Notes: generated from the letters alone by a model not told the origin. A DNA stretch of 32,141 nucleotides from a bacterium (GCA_020056125.1 JAGVIJ010000066.1:1-32141), one strand, 5' to 3'. Counted from the first letter of the stretch, positions 7,852 to 14,575 are shown. Made by a program: numbers and translations.

Positions 7852-8204
7852 GGTTGCTGATTTTTCACCGTTATCTGGATTTTGGCCATAATGCGTATCA
7901 ATTCCATGGAAAGATCCTCGAGACGGAGCGCAGTTGCCGCATCAAGATAATCCGAATCTTTCAAGAGACGAATCCAATAATTCGCCTCCCGCGCTTCCTT
8001 ATAAGCGATAGCGATTTTGCACACAAAATCTTTCGTTGTGTGGCCGCCAATCGCCTCCTCCACGTTTGCGCCTATGGATGTTCCCGCCCTTAGTAATTGT
8101 TTAGAAAGCACATACTCATTCTTGCGCTCATTCAAATTCTTATAGACCTGAATGACTTCAAGTGCGAATTGGTAGCTTTTGCTACGTAATACATTGTTTT
8201 CCAT
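7848..8204 (-). CDS. Four-helix-bundle protein, S23/23S rRNA intervening-sequence (IVP) family
   Basis: From the ATG at 8204 the product is 118 residues. It carries the family core: a helix ending LSKQLLRAGTSIGANVEEAI, then KDFVCKIAIAYKEAREANYWIRLL, then a C-terminal helix. The frame is open back to 8261, but those extra 19 residues are translated repeat (NAKCKEQNAKYR), so 8204 is preferred. Members are encoded in 23S rRNA intervening sequences of Leptospira and others, occur as solo genes in many CPR genomes, and are structurally related to the Avd accessory protein of diversity-generating retroelements. Their biochemical role is unclear. This copy is bracketed by inverted word repeats and lies between a promoter and lexA, so it looks like an inserted cassette. 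No reverse transcriptase is present nearby. Confidence 0.9.
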   Translation of the reverse strand: MENNVLRSKSYQFALEVIQVYKNLNERKNEYVLSKQLLRAGTSIGANVEEAIGGHTTKDFVCKIAIAYKEAREANYWIRLLKDSDYLDAATALRLEDLSMELIRIMAKIQITVKNQQP

Positions 8205-8212
8205 ATCACGAT

Positions 8213-8243
8213 ATTTTGCATTTTGCTCTTTGCATTTTGCATT
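8213..8243. repeat. ATTTTGCATT-word repeat, promoter-side copy
   Basis: The tract begins with ATTTTGCATT, continues with a TTTGC/TCTTTGC variant and ends with ATTTTGCATT at 8234-8243. It is the inverse counterpart of 7818-7851 and ends a few bases downstream of the -10 box at 8250-8255. Confidence 0.75.
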
Positions 8244-8249
8244 GCCTAT

Positions 8250-8278
8250 ATTATAGAACAAAAGTAGAACACTTTCAA
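8250..8278 (-). promoter_or_regulatory. Strong promoter with SOS-like operator for IVP gene and lexA
   Basis: On the minus strand TTGAAA (8278-8273) is followed after exactly 17 bases by TATAAT (8255-8250), a near-perfect housekeeping promoter. The spacer holds GTTC-TACTTTT-GTTC (8270-8256), matching the GTTC-N7-GTTC form of LexA box known from Alphaproteobacteria. A repressor bound here would cover the promoter. The promoter and site are directly visible; LexA binding is inferred from the position upstream of lexA. Confidence 0.75.
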
Positions 8279-8328
8279 AATCCCCTGATGTGGATAACTT
8301 TAACGCTCCAAAAACTGGCCGTTGGCTG

Positions 8329-8358
8329 TTGTTGGCATGACATAAATCATGCTAGGAT
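8329..8358 (+). promoter_or_regulatory. Candidate promoter/inverted repeat upstream of the type IIG remnant
   Basis: A perfect inverted repeat GCATGA-CATAAA-TCATGC (8335-8352) sits 15 bases before the ATG at 8367. TTGTTG (8329-8334) and TAGGAT (8353-8358) are 18 bases apart and could be a weak promoter giving a leaderless transcript. The palindrome could be an operator left from an earlier restriction-modification locus. Confidence 0.35.
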
Positions 8359-8366
8359 TTCAATAT

Positions 8367-8492
8367 ATGCCAGCACCGCAACGCATCCGAGAGCTTGTCG
8401 ACACCTTTCATAAAAATTATTGGTATTACCAATCTCTTGAGTACAATGAAGAACAATTGCGCCATGAGTTTTTAAACCCGTTATTTCGGTAA
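8367..8492 (+). pseudogene. N-terminal remnant of an Eco57I-like type IIG restriction-methylase
   Basis: A 41-codon frame reads PQRIRELVDTFHKNYWYYQS, then LEYNEEQLRHEFLNPLFR, then stops. This matches the well-known opening of Eco57I-like type IIG enzymes (RI.ELV..F..N...Y.S..YNE.QLR.EFI.PFF). The family protein should run for roughly a thousand residues, but here it ends where the FFEALGWDV part should begin. The matching C-terminal piece is at 11193-11273, on the other side of the m5C R-M-Vsr cassette. I infer that the cassette replaced the core of this gene. The match is from memory of the family, not from a search. Confidence 0.7.
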
Positions 8493-8530
8493 CTCGGCTA
8501 GTCTATTATGGTAGAGTCAGGTAAAATAAA

Positions 8531-8635
8531 ATGGATAAGGAAGAAATAGGGTTTATCGCCAGAAAAGTTAGCCCGAAGGCAGGCAAACAGCAGAATTCCA
8601 TCATTGAGTCGCTCAAAGAATCATTAAAGTATTGA
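8531..8635 (+). CDS. Small ORF of unknown function ahead of the methyltransferase
   Basis: A 34-codon ATG frame (MDKEEIGFIARKV..., lysine- and serine-rich) ends 30 bases before the methyltransferase start. I do not recognise it. It may be a leader peptide, a fragment left by the rearrangement, or chance. The 404-base interval 8262-8665 otherwise holds the promoter region, the type IIG remnant and AT-rich sequence. Confidence 0.25.
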   Translation: MDKEEIGFIARKVSPKAGKQQNSIIESLKESLKY

Positions 8636-8665
8636 ATGTGAAAATGGGATTTCAATCAAATAATT

Positions 8666-9676
8666 ATGCCAAATAAAAATGGTAAAAAATTTACTTTTAT
8701 AGATTTATTTGCGGGTATTGGCGGTATACGCATTGCCTTTGAGCGCGCGGGCGGCAAATGTGTTTTTACCTCTGAGTGGGATGCGCCATGCCAAGTCATG
8801 TATGAGGCAAATTTTGGGGATAAGCCGCATGGCGACATAACAAAATTGGTTGCCGAAGAAGTTCCGGATCACGATATTTTAACTGGCGGTTTTCCATGCC
8901 AGGCATTCAGTATTATTGGTAATAAATTAGGGTTTGCAGATACACGCGGGACTTTGTTTTTTGACGTCGAGCGTATTTTGAGGGTGAAACAACCGAAGGC
9001 GTTTTTGTTGGAGAATGTCAAGCAACTTACAACCCATGATAAAGGGAGAACCTTTAAAGCAATTTTGGAAAAATTAGAGAGTTTGGGATATTTTGTGCAT
9101 TATAAAGTGCTGAATGGTCTTGATTTTGGGGTGCCGCAAAGAAGAGAGCGGATCATGCTAGTAGGTTTCAAAAAAAATCATCCTTTTGAATTTCCAAAAC
9201 ATGGGGTGGCGACAAAAACACTTGCTGATATTTTAGAGCCAGATGATGAGGTTGATAAAAAACATTTTTTGAGCGACTATTTTCGTAAAAAGTTGAAAGC
9301 AAAACTTAGGGAACAAAACAAAAAAATTACTCTTCGTCCCGTTATTTTGCATGAGAATAAGGGCGGTAATCTTGGGATACATCAACATTCTTGCGCTCTG
9401 CGCGCCAATGGCTCATATAATTATCTGACTGTAAATGGAGAACGGCGACTTTCGCCACGAGAAATGTTGCGATTACAAGGCTTTCCCGATACATTCAGGA
9501 TTGTTGTGCCGGATACACAGGCAAGGAAACAGGCGGGTAATAGTGTTGTTGTGCCGCAAATTGCGGCCGTGGCATGCGCAATGATACAGGCGATGAACCA
9601 AACTCCGCAAAATAGATTGGCACAAGCGGATTTATTCACAAAGACAATAAAAATAGAAAAAGTATATGCGCACTAA
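8666..9676 (+). CDS. DNA (cytosine-5) methyltransferase of a type II R-M system
   Basis: The 336-residue protein has the standard m5C methyltransferase order: motif I FIDLFAGIGG (11-20), motif IV GGFPCQAFS with catalytic Cys78, motif VI ENV (116-118), motif VIII QRRERIMLVG (158-167), a target-recognition region (about 175-255), motif IX (SPREMLRLQGFPDTF) and motif X QAGNSVVVPQ. It methylates the specific site protected from the partner nuclease; the sequence alone does not give the site. If the adjacent nuclease is HaeII-like the site would be RGCGCY. The gene overlaps the nuclease gene by 11 bases, so translation is probably coupled. A and T content is higher than in flanking core genes, consistent with transfer. 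Confidence 0.95.
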   Translation: MPNKNGKKFTFIDLFAGIGGIRIAFERAGGKCVFTSEWDAPCQVMYEANFGDKPHGDITKLVAEEVPDHDILTGGFPCQAFSIIGNKLGFADTRGTLFFDVERILRVKQPKAFLLENVKQLTTHDKGRTFKAILEKLESLGYFVHYKVLNGLDFGVPQRRERIMLVGFKKNHPFEFPKHGVATKTLADILEPDDEVDKKHFLSDYFRKKLKAKLREQNKKITLRPVILHENKGGNLGIHQHSCALRANGSYNYLTVNGERRLSPREMLRLQGFPDTFRIVVPDTQARKQAGNSVVVPQIAAVACAMIQAMNQTPQNRLAQADLFTKTIKIEKVYAH

Positions 9677-10733
9677 ATGTTTTTCAAAATCAGCTTTGGA
9701 TCTGGTGATTCGCAAGTCCCGCGTTCATTTGTACAAACCAATTCAGATTGCTGAAATCCTCCATCGTCACAGGACTGAACGGGGTTGGGATTTAAACGAT
9801 TTGGAATCCTACCGCAATATTTCAAAACGATGGCGGGACGAAGTATCCTCGCTTTTGGTGGGGCGTAGAAGCACATCGAGCCAGAAATATCAGGACAATA
9901 TTTTCGAGGCGAACGCTATGCCACCGGCTCTGCTTGCAGAATTAGGAACGATGAATAAAAAAGGCCAAGGGTTTATTGAAGCGTATGTTTATAAAGCGCT
10001 GGAGGCGCGTCTTTCGTCGGTGAGAGGGGTCGAAGATTATATAAGAAATTCAACCGCAGATACATTCTTAATGAAAGAACTAGTCGCTCTTTTTCAAACC
10101 ACTCCTGGGCTTCGGCGAAGCATAGACAAGATGTATGAAATTTTGGTTTACGCTTTGTTCGATTCAATTGTTCGCGCTTTAAAAGCTCAGATAACTCTAG
10201 AGATTGGAAACAAAGACACGGAAATTTTGAAAGATTTTGAGCGATTTATCAAAATGGTTTTGGGTGTTGATTCAAAACAGACGAAGCTTGTTTTTCCTGC
10301 CGCATTATATCGCGTGGGCGTAACCAATGCCGCGGATAGGGGGTTGGATATGTGGACAAATTTTGGTCCTGCGGTGCAAGTTAAACATCTCACTCTCACA
10401 GCGGAATTGATGGAGGATATAGCAGATAATATCACTGCTGATAAAATTGTTATTGCCTGCATTGATACAGAAAAAGATGCAATCGAGTCATTGTTAAAAC
10501 AGGTTGGCTGGAGCGAAAGGATACAAGGAATTATTACTATCACTGACTTGGATGAGTGGTATAAACTTTGTTTGAGCAAAAAATACCGCGGCAATCTTGG
10601 CGAAAAATTACTCCAAAATATTGGACGAGAATTTGCCGCAGAATTTCCGTCAAGCAAAGAAATCGCGCCTTTTATGGCGAGGCGGGGGTACGATAAAATC
10701 ATTATGCCGCATGATTGGCAAATCCAAATTTGA
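9666..10733 (+). CDS. Type II restriction endonuclease, probably HaeII-like
   Basis: This 355-residue protein immediately follows and overlaps the m5C methyltransferase, the normal place for its cognate nuclease. The N-terminus ALDLVIRKSRVHLYKPIQIA and the KRWRDEVSSLLVGRRSTSSQKYQD block recall the HaeII endonuclease family (about 350 residues), as far as I remember it. A possible PD-(D/E)XK-type centre is GLDMWTNFGPAVQVK, with Asp228 and a Q-x-K (238-240) in place of E-x-K. No frameshift or truncation is seen. Role as cognate nuclease is well supported by context; the HaeII subfamily and its RGCGCY target are a moderate-confidence recollection. Confidence 0.75.
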   Translation: MRTKCFSKSALDLVIRKSRVHLYKPIQIAEILHRHRTERGWDLNDLESYRNISKRWRDEVSSLLVGRRSTSSQKYQDNIFEANAMPPALLAELGTMNKKGQGFIEAYVYKALEARLSSVRGVEDYIRNSTADTFLMKELVALFQTTPGLRRSIDKMYEILVYALFDSIVRALKAQITLEIGNKDTEILKDFERFIKMVLGVDSKQTKLVFPAALYRVGVTNAADRGLDMWTNFGPAVQVKHLTLTAELMEDIADNITADKIVIACIDTEKDAIESLLKQVGWSERIQGIITITDLDEWYKLCLSKKYRGNLGEKLLQNIGREFAAEFPSSKEIAPFMARRGYDKIIMPHDWQIQI

Positions 10734-10740
10734 TTTATGT

Positions 10741-11139
10741 ATGGACACTGTCTCGAAACAGAAACGGAGCGAAATAATGTCTCGGATAAAAAGCCGAGAC
10801 AGTAAAATTGAGACATTATTTCGTAAAGAACTTTGGAACCGCGGTTTTCGTTATCGCAAAAACTCCGGCAAATACTTCGGCAAGCCGGATATTGTTTTGA
10901 AACGGCATAAAGCAGTCATTTTTATTGATTCTTGTTTTTGGCACGGGTGCAAAAAACATTGTCGGATTCCGTCTCTTCACAAGAATTATTGGACACAAAA
11001 AATTGTTAGAAATATTGCGCGAGATAAAGAAGTTTCTATGCACTATAAAAAGCAAGGATGGAAAATTTTTAGAATATGGGAGCACGAAATTAAAAAGGAT
11101 GCAGCGGCGATTATTAAAAAAATTGGTCTCAGAGCCTAG
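10741..11139 (+). CDS. vsr: Very short patch repair endonuclease (Vsr)
   Basis: From the ATG at 10741 the product is 132 residues, typical for Vsr. It starts MDTVSKQKRSEIMSRIKSRDSKIET and carries the catalytic segment GKPDIVLKRHKAVIFIDSCFWHGC, then a conserved histidine-rich piece (KKHCRIPSLHKNYW) and a C-terminal WKIFRIWEHEI strand. The Asp in KPDIV is the expected metal ligand, and the Cys/His residues bind structural zinc. Vsr nicks at T:G mismatches left by deamination of 5-methylcytosine, which explains its place directly after an m5C methyltransferase. The gap to the nuclease gene is 7 bases, completing an M-R-V operon. A longer open frame from 10597 overlaps the nuclease gene and is unlikely. 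Confidence 0.93.
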   Translation: MDTVSKQKRSEIMSRIKSRDSKIETLFRKELWNRGFRYRKNSGKYFGKPDIVLKRHKAVIFIDSCFWHGCKKHCRIPSLHKNYWTQKIVRNIARDKEVSMHYKKQGWKIFRIWEHEIKKDAAAIIKKIGLRA

Positions 11140-11192
11140 AAATTGGAATTTAATATTTGTGAATTTTTTTAAAATTTAATTCTTTATAGTAA

Positions 11193-11273
11193 GAGCGAAT
11201 AAATTACTTGGCCTATAAACTCTACGGCCTAACCGAGGACGAAATTAAAATTGTGGAGGAAGGGGTGAAATAA
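11193..11273 (+). pseudogene. C-terminal remnant of an Eco57I-like type IIG restriction-methylase
   Basis: After a stop, an open stretch of 26 codons reads ERINYLAYKLYGLTEDEIKI and ends VEEGVK and a TAA. It has no start codon of its own. The phrase ..LVY.LYGLTEEEI.IVE is the usual last segment of Eco57I-like type IIG proteins. It matches in family, strand and order the N-terminal remnant at 8367-8492, so both are best seen as the ends of one gene whose middle has gone. Confidence 0.7.
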
Positions 11274-11285
11274 ATTTTAAATTTT

Positions 11286-12392
11286 ATGGATCGTTGTTCA
11301 TCTTTATTTTTCGCTTTTATGGGAGCTGGTATTAATCAGATACAACCGTTAAAGACAGGGGGTGGTTTTGAGGTGTGGCGCATGCAAAAAAAATTGGATG
11401 ATTTTATTGAAGAAGTCCGAAAAAAAATTCCACCGGTAAATGACAATGCCCTTGGTAATTATCATATCGGCCATCCAGTAACAAAATTTGCCCAAAACGA
11501 AATTGATGAAGAATATTTTTCAAACGTCTCGTGGGGTCTGTTAATTCCGTGCTCAATGGAACTGGGCAAAAATGTAGTAATGTCTATTGTTGATTTATTT
11601 TCGACACGGTTTTTATATCCTTTGTTTGTCGTGGATGACATGAGTATTGAGAAGATGAAAACCAAGAGGGAGCTATGGATGTCTTTAGTAACACAAACCC
11701 AACAAGAAGTTTTTAAGAATGAATATTTTTCTCGATTCTATATTTTTTTAGAACCGATGGCTACATATGTGAATTTGGAAGAGTCAAAACGAAAATCTTG
11801 GGACAAGGAAGACTGGCGCCTGGTAGCGGCGTGGCACACATTTTGTGAATTACGGGACTACGATGACGGGAAAAATATTATTGGTTGGCAACGGGAAGCC
11901 TCGGAAATTACAGTGATTCTTGAATCATTATTGACTGCAGAAGACGCAACGCAGAATGAGGTCGGTTACCGTTTGAGAAAGCGGGCGGCTACATTAGTGG
12001 GTGACTTTTTTCCTGAAATAGAAAAAAATATAAAAAAACTTTACGATAAACGTTGCTCGTTCGTGCATGGTTCTTTTTTTGCCGAAGCTGCTAAACAGGC
12101 AAAGAAAAGTGAAGACGGTTTCCCCCTACCAGATATGGCGGAATTTGATTTTCTGGAATCACAAATTGAAGTCGCGAGGTTTGTTTTGGTAGCCTGTTTG
12201 ATTCTTTCAGAGGCTACTAGAGCAAACAAATTTGACGGATATACTAAATACATGGATGTCTTAGAAGACTCCATTATTAACGTCGACATGAGAAGACGAG
12301 TAAATGAATTAGTCAATCCGGTATTATCCTTGATGCCAAAAATCCAACCTATACAAGGGAGAACTATGGTGCGAGGAGAAGATAAAAAATAA
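11286..12392 (+). CDS. HEPN-domain protein (Apea-like), possible defence RNase
   Basis: This 368-residue protein is not one I recognise as a whole. Its C-terminal half (about 205-310) looks like an Apea-type HEPN domain: an alpha-helical SEITVILESLLTAED segment, then RLRKRAATLVGD, then KKLYDKRCSFVHG. The last gives the HEPN nuclease motif R-x4-H (Arg256, His261). HEPN proteins of this kind are often toxins or antiviral RNases. The N-terminal half is mixed and mostly helical, without a signal peptide. An internal ATG at 11382 (MQKKLDDFIEEV) could be the real start, since neither start has a ribosome-binding site. It begins 13 bases after the type IIG remnant and is followed after 22 bases by a small gene, within the defence island. 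Confidence 0.7.
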   Translation: MDRCSSLFFAFMGAGINQIQPLKTGGGFEVWRMQKKLDDFIEEVRKKIPPVNDNALGNYHIGHPVTKFAQNEIDEEYFSNVSWGLLIPCSMELGKNVVMSIVDLFSTRFLYPLFVVDDMSIEKMKTKRELWMSLVTQTQQEVFKNEYFSRFYIFLEPMATYVNLEESKRKSWDKEDWRLVAAWHTFCELRDYDDGKNIIGWQREASEITVILESLLTAEDATQNEVGYRLRKRAATLVGDFFPEIEKNIKKLYDKRCSFVHGSFFAEAAKQAKKSEDGFPLPDMAEFDFLESQIEVARFVLVACLILSEATRANKFDGYTKYMDVLEDSIINVDMRRRVNELVNPVLSLMPKIQPIQGRTMVRGEDKK

Positions 12393-12414
12393 TTCAATCA
12401 ATAAATTATTCAAT

Positions 12415-12654
12415 ATGCCCTCACAAAATACACCGATGGAATTACACGTTACTCCACACGGCATTTATGATGGGAGTGCTCGTCTGCCATATAGCTGGAA
12501 AAACATAGATCAGCTATTTAACCAGCTACTAGATCAAGGACATGAGATTAAACTCGAACCATTCGACAATTTCACGGAATCAAAGTGCCCAGATGAATTT
12601 GCGATATTGCAAAAAATAATTGATAATTCGGACGGTAAAATTAAGTGGGGTTAA
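12415..12654 (+). CDS. Small hypothetical protein, 79 residues
   Basis: I do not recognise this product. It is soluble and acidic, with ELHVTPHGIYDGSARLPYSW in the first half and a helix-forming NIDQLFNQLLDQGHEIKLEP segment. It follows the HEPN gene by 22 bases on the same strand and could be a partner or antitoxin to it; that is a guess from position only. Confidence 0.6.
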   Translation: MPSQNTPMELHVTPHGIYDGSARLPYSWKNIDQLFNQLLDQGHEIKLEPFDNFTESKCPDEFAILQKIIDNSDGKIKWG

Positions 12655-12663
12655 GGTATCGTA

Positions 12664-12993
12664 TTACTTATCATTAAATTCCTGGGGAGTTGCTGATTGT
12701 TTGCCCAGGTCGATCAACCTATCTGTCCACTCTTTATTTTCTGCTGTTCTGATATAGTGCTGCCCTGTTGGAGTCGCGGCACCAAAAATATAAATATTGT
12801 CACCCGTCGTTAGATCCTTAATATAAGCCTTCCCGTTTTTATTCTCAATCCAATCATACATACTTTCACGGGTGGCCTCCCCAGCCTGTTGAGTTTGCTC
12901 ATTAAGCCAAACAAAGCTTTGCATCGCCAAATGAGCCTCAAGCTTATTAACTGGAAGATTTTCTGGTTTCACCTTGGTGATTCTTATTGCCAT
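12664..12993 (-). CDS. DUF3892-like protein
   Basis: The 109-residue product starts MAIRITKVKPENLP and has the pattern seen in DUF3892 proteins: a conserved Trp (FVWLNEQ), SREx-like ESMYDWIENKNGKAYIKDL, then GQHYIRTAENKEWTDRLIDL near the end. Function of the family is not known. It is convergent with the 79-residue gene, with 9 bases between the stops. The family call is by pattern recall, so moderate. Confidence 0.6.
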   Translation of the reverse strand: MAIRITKVKPENLPVNKLEAHLAMQSFVWLNEQTQQAGEATRESMYDWIENKNGKAYIKDLTTGDNIYIFGAATPTGQHYIRTAENKEWTDRLIDLGKQSATPQEFNDK

Positions 12994-13024
12994 ATTGTTT
13001 CGTATCGTATATTAGCATGAAAAT

Positions 13025-13594
13025 CTAAAATAGATGATACCATTTTCTTTCGGCTATTTCCGTTAATTTAGTTGATGTAGGAGTTTTAAAAACGCTCTCA
13101 ATAACTCCGGAGATACTTTCAATAAGTTCCTTGGCTGGCCCAGGGATACTGCCTGTATCAATTTGGCTAGCGGTAGCTGGCTTATTCGGATCAGCTGGTT
13201 CAAGGACATCTCTGTTATGTCGATCGGAAATCGTTTTTAGTACATCATCCAAATACGCAGCGTTGGAATAGAATACACTAATCAGATCAAGTTCTGTTTC
13301 TTTTAAATCTTTAACAAAAAGTCCGATATTAGCGTTCCAGCTATTAGTCGGTAGTATTTTTTCAGTAAAGGTATAAGAATGATGAACTCGATAATTTCTT
13401 ATCTTAGCTTCTGCATAACGGATTTCTTGGAGCACGAGCTTGGCTGCATCGCTTTTCCGATCCTTTTTTTGAAAGCGATAAATAAAAAATACAAACACGC
13501 CCACAACCAGAGTCACCGTTCCCTGATGATTATCTATATTCCACAAAACCTTGCTCAGATAATCATCAAATCGAGTTATTAGCCACATGATCAT
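13025..13594 (-). CDS. Small single-pass membrane protein of unknown function
   Basis: From the ATG at 13594 the product is 189 residues. It has a short N-terminal helix (MIMWLITRFDDYLSKVLWNI), one clear membrane segment (GTVTLVVGVFVFFIYRF), a basic stop-transfer FQKKDRKSD and a cytoplasmic, mostly helical remainder. The frame opens further upstream to 13669, but that part reads through an inverted-repeat region (13639-13669), so the later start is preferred. No family was recognised. It lies between the DUF3892-like and DUF3800 genes on the same strand. Confidence 0.6.
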   Translation of the reverse strand: MIMWLITRFDDYLSKVLWNIDNHQGTVTLVVGVFVFFIYRFQKKDRKSDAAKLVLQEIRYAEAKIRNYRVHHSYTFTEKILPTNSWNANIGLFVKDLKETELDLISVFYSNAAYLDDVLKTISDRHNRDVLEPADPNKPATASQIDTGSIPGPAKELIESISGVIESVFKTPTSTKLTEIAERKWYHLF

Positions 13595-13638
13595 AACGAC
13601 GAACAGTCTATGTTCTTGGACGCTCCTAGTCAATGGCA

Positions 13639-13679
13639 GTGTCCCAATAAAAATAGGAAACCGGGACACAACCCGTTTA
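13639..13679. repeat. Inverted repeat plus first copy of a 22-bp direct repeat
   Basis: GTGTCCC (13639-13645) pairs with GGGACAC (13663-13669). Overlapping it, 13658-13679 is a 22-base word that recurs with three mismatches at 14576-14597. Each copy sits just upstream of a minus-strand gene. They could be ends of a degraded mobile element or a shared promoter/operator. Confidence 0.55.
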
Positions 13680-13768
13680 AATCAAAGCGCATCATGATTT
13701 TTTTGACTCTGAACAGCCAATTTTATCCCCAAGCGTTGTTTTGATATTTAACTCTATTTAGAGCTTCT

Positions 13769-13806
13769 AGCAAGTTAGCGCTTGCTTGTTATTACTAACT
13801 TATGAT
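13769..13806 (+). promoter_or_regulatory. Inverted-repeat operator-like site and -10 box ahead of ncRNA candidate
   Basis: Two nested inverted repeats are present: AGCAAG (13769-13774) with CTTGCT (13781-13786), and AAGTTAG (13772-13778) with CTAACTT (13795-13801). TATGAT (13801-13806) is a good -10 hexamer, but no -35 at proper spacing is seen, so a regulated or extended -10 promoter is a guess. Confidence 0.35.
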
Positions 13807-13812
13807 ATTGTC

Positions 13813-13890
13813 AGAGTGGAATTGTCCCCAATCTGAATTGTGGCGTTTATCGCCGCGTTTCCTTCGGGAATAGGATTGGGGATTTTTTTA
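13813..13890 (+). ncRNA. Candidate structured small RNA ending in an intrinsic terminator
   Basis: An 8-bp closing helix CCCCAATC (13826-13833) / GATTGGGG (13874-13881) encloses two hairpins. One is GGCG-TTTAT-CGCC (13842-13854); the other is TTCC-TTCG-GGAA (13859-13870), with the extra-stable C(UUCG)G tetraloop. Seven T residues follow directly (13883-13889). This three-way-junction shape with a T-run on the plus strand indicates a transcript of its own, since no plus-strand gene precedes it. The minus strand lacks a T-run, so it is not simply the terminator of the DUF3800 gene, whose stop is 2 bases away. The 5' end is uncertain. I do not recognise the RNA family. Confidence 0.5.
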
Positions 13891-13891
13891 A

Positions 13892-14524
13892 TTATTTGGG
13901 CCAGATTTGGACGAAAATCTCCCGATGAGCAATGATCCTCCGATAATCATCCGACCGTTTTTTCTGTTGTCGCACGGATCTATTTATAACTCCGGCAATA
14001 TAATCTGCCAGCTGTAAGAGGTTGTTGGCTGAAGAATTTTGTATCTTAACTTTTTTAATCAAACAATGGTCGGCATCGTTCATGTGTCGCTTTAAATATC
14101 TACTCAACTGATCGCGAAAGTCATTATTGCCGCTTCGATCTATGACGACCGTGGCATCATGCAATTTCTCTTTGGCATTCTCAAAGACCAGACGGCAAGC
14201 GTATTTATAAAATGATTCCTTATTCCGAAAGCCCTCCCCGTACAATCTTTCAGGATCTTTATTAATGACAATGCCATAATAAAAGAAATTGTACGGCGAA
14301 ACAGCTTTTAGGAATGTACTGCGTACAAGGTGTGAATTTCGACGAAAATGAAATTCACCGTTCAGTTCCCAGCCGATTTCTCGACGAAGAAGATTAATGC
14401 GCTGATCGCAGGCGACAGCATCATCGTTATCTTCAAAGACAACTAAAGAAACCGTAAAATATTGGCTTGATCCTCGATCAAGCCTTAAGCCGGGGTCACC
14501 GGATTCGTCAATGAAAACAAGCAT
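13892..14524 (-). CDS. DUF3800 protein (RNase H-like fold)
   Basis: The 210-residue product shows the DUF3800 hallmarks: N-terminal VFIDESGDPG (3-12), EFHFRRNSHLVR after it, a VVIDRSGN strand-loop (about 127-133) and the C-terminal KIQNSSANNLLQLADYIAGVINR with Asp174. These acidic residues fit an RNase H/retroviral-integrase-like metal site. The family is widespread in defence islands and near mobile elements, but its activity is not established. It ends 2 bases from the structured RNA candidate on the opposite strand and is bracketed by a 22-base direct repeat. Confidence 0.9.
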   Translation of the reverse strand: MLVFIDESGDPGLRLDRGSSQYFTVSLVVFEDNDDAVACDQRINLLRREIGWELNGEFHFRRNSHLVRSTFLKAVSPYNFFYYGIVINKDPERLYGEGFRNKESFYKYACRLVFENAKEKLHDATVVIDRSGNNDFRDQLSRYLKRHMNDADHCLIKKVKIQNSSANNLLQLADYIAGVINRSVRQQKKRSDDYRRIIAHREIFVQIWPK

Positions 14525-14575
14525 GGATTAAATTTATCACATCACTTGATTTTAAGACAATCTTACGTGTAAAGA

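Noticed and set aside
7848..8261. Diversity-generating retroelement (the S23 family resembles Avd)
   Set aside because: There is no reverse transcriptase and no template/variable repeat pair in the window.
10187..10816. 209-codon minus-strand frame across the nuclease and vsr genes
   Set aside because: It is antisense to two well-supported genes and shows no motif of its own.
13594..13669. N-terminal extension of the small membrane protein
   Set aside because: These codons run through an inverted repeat and add a non-conserved-looking segment before a better start at 13594.
8531..14524. Complete integrative element or prophage
   Set aside because: No integrase, transposase or phage structural gene is seen, and no att pair brackets the island; it is better described as a defence island.
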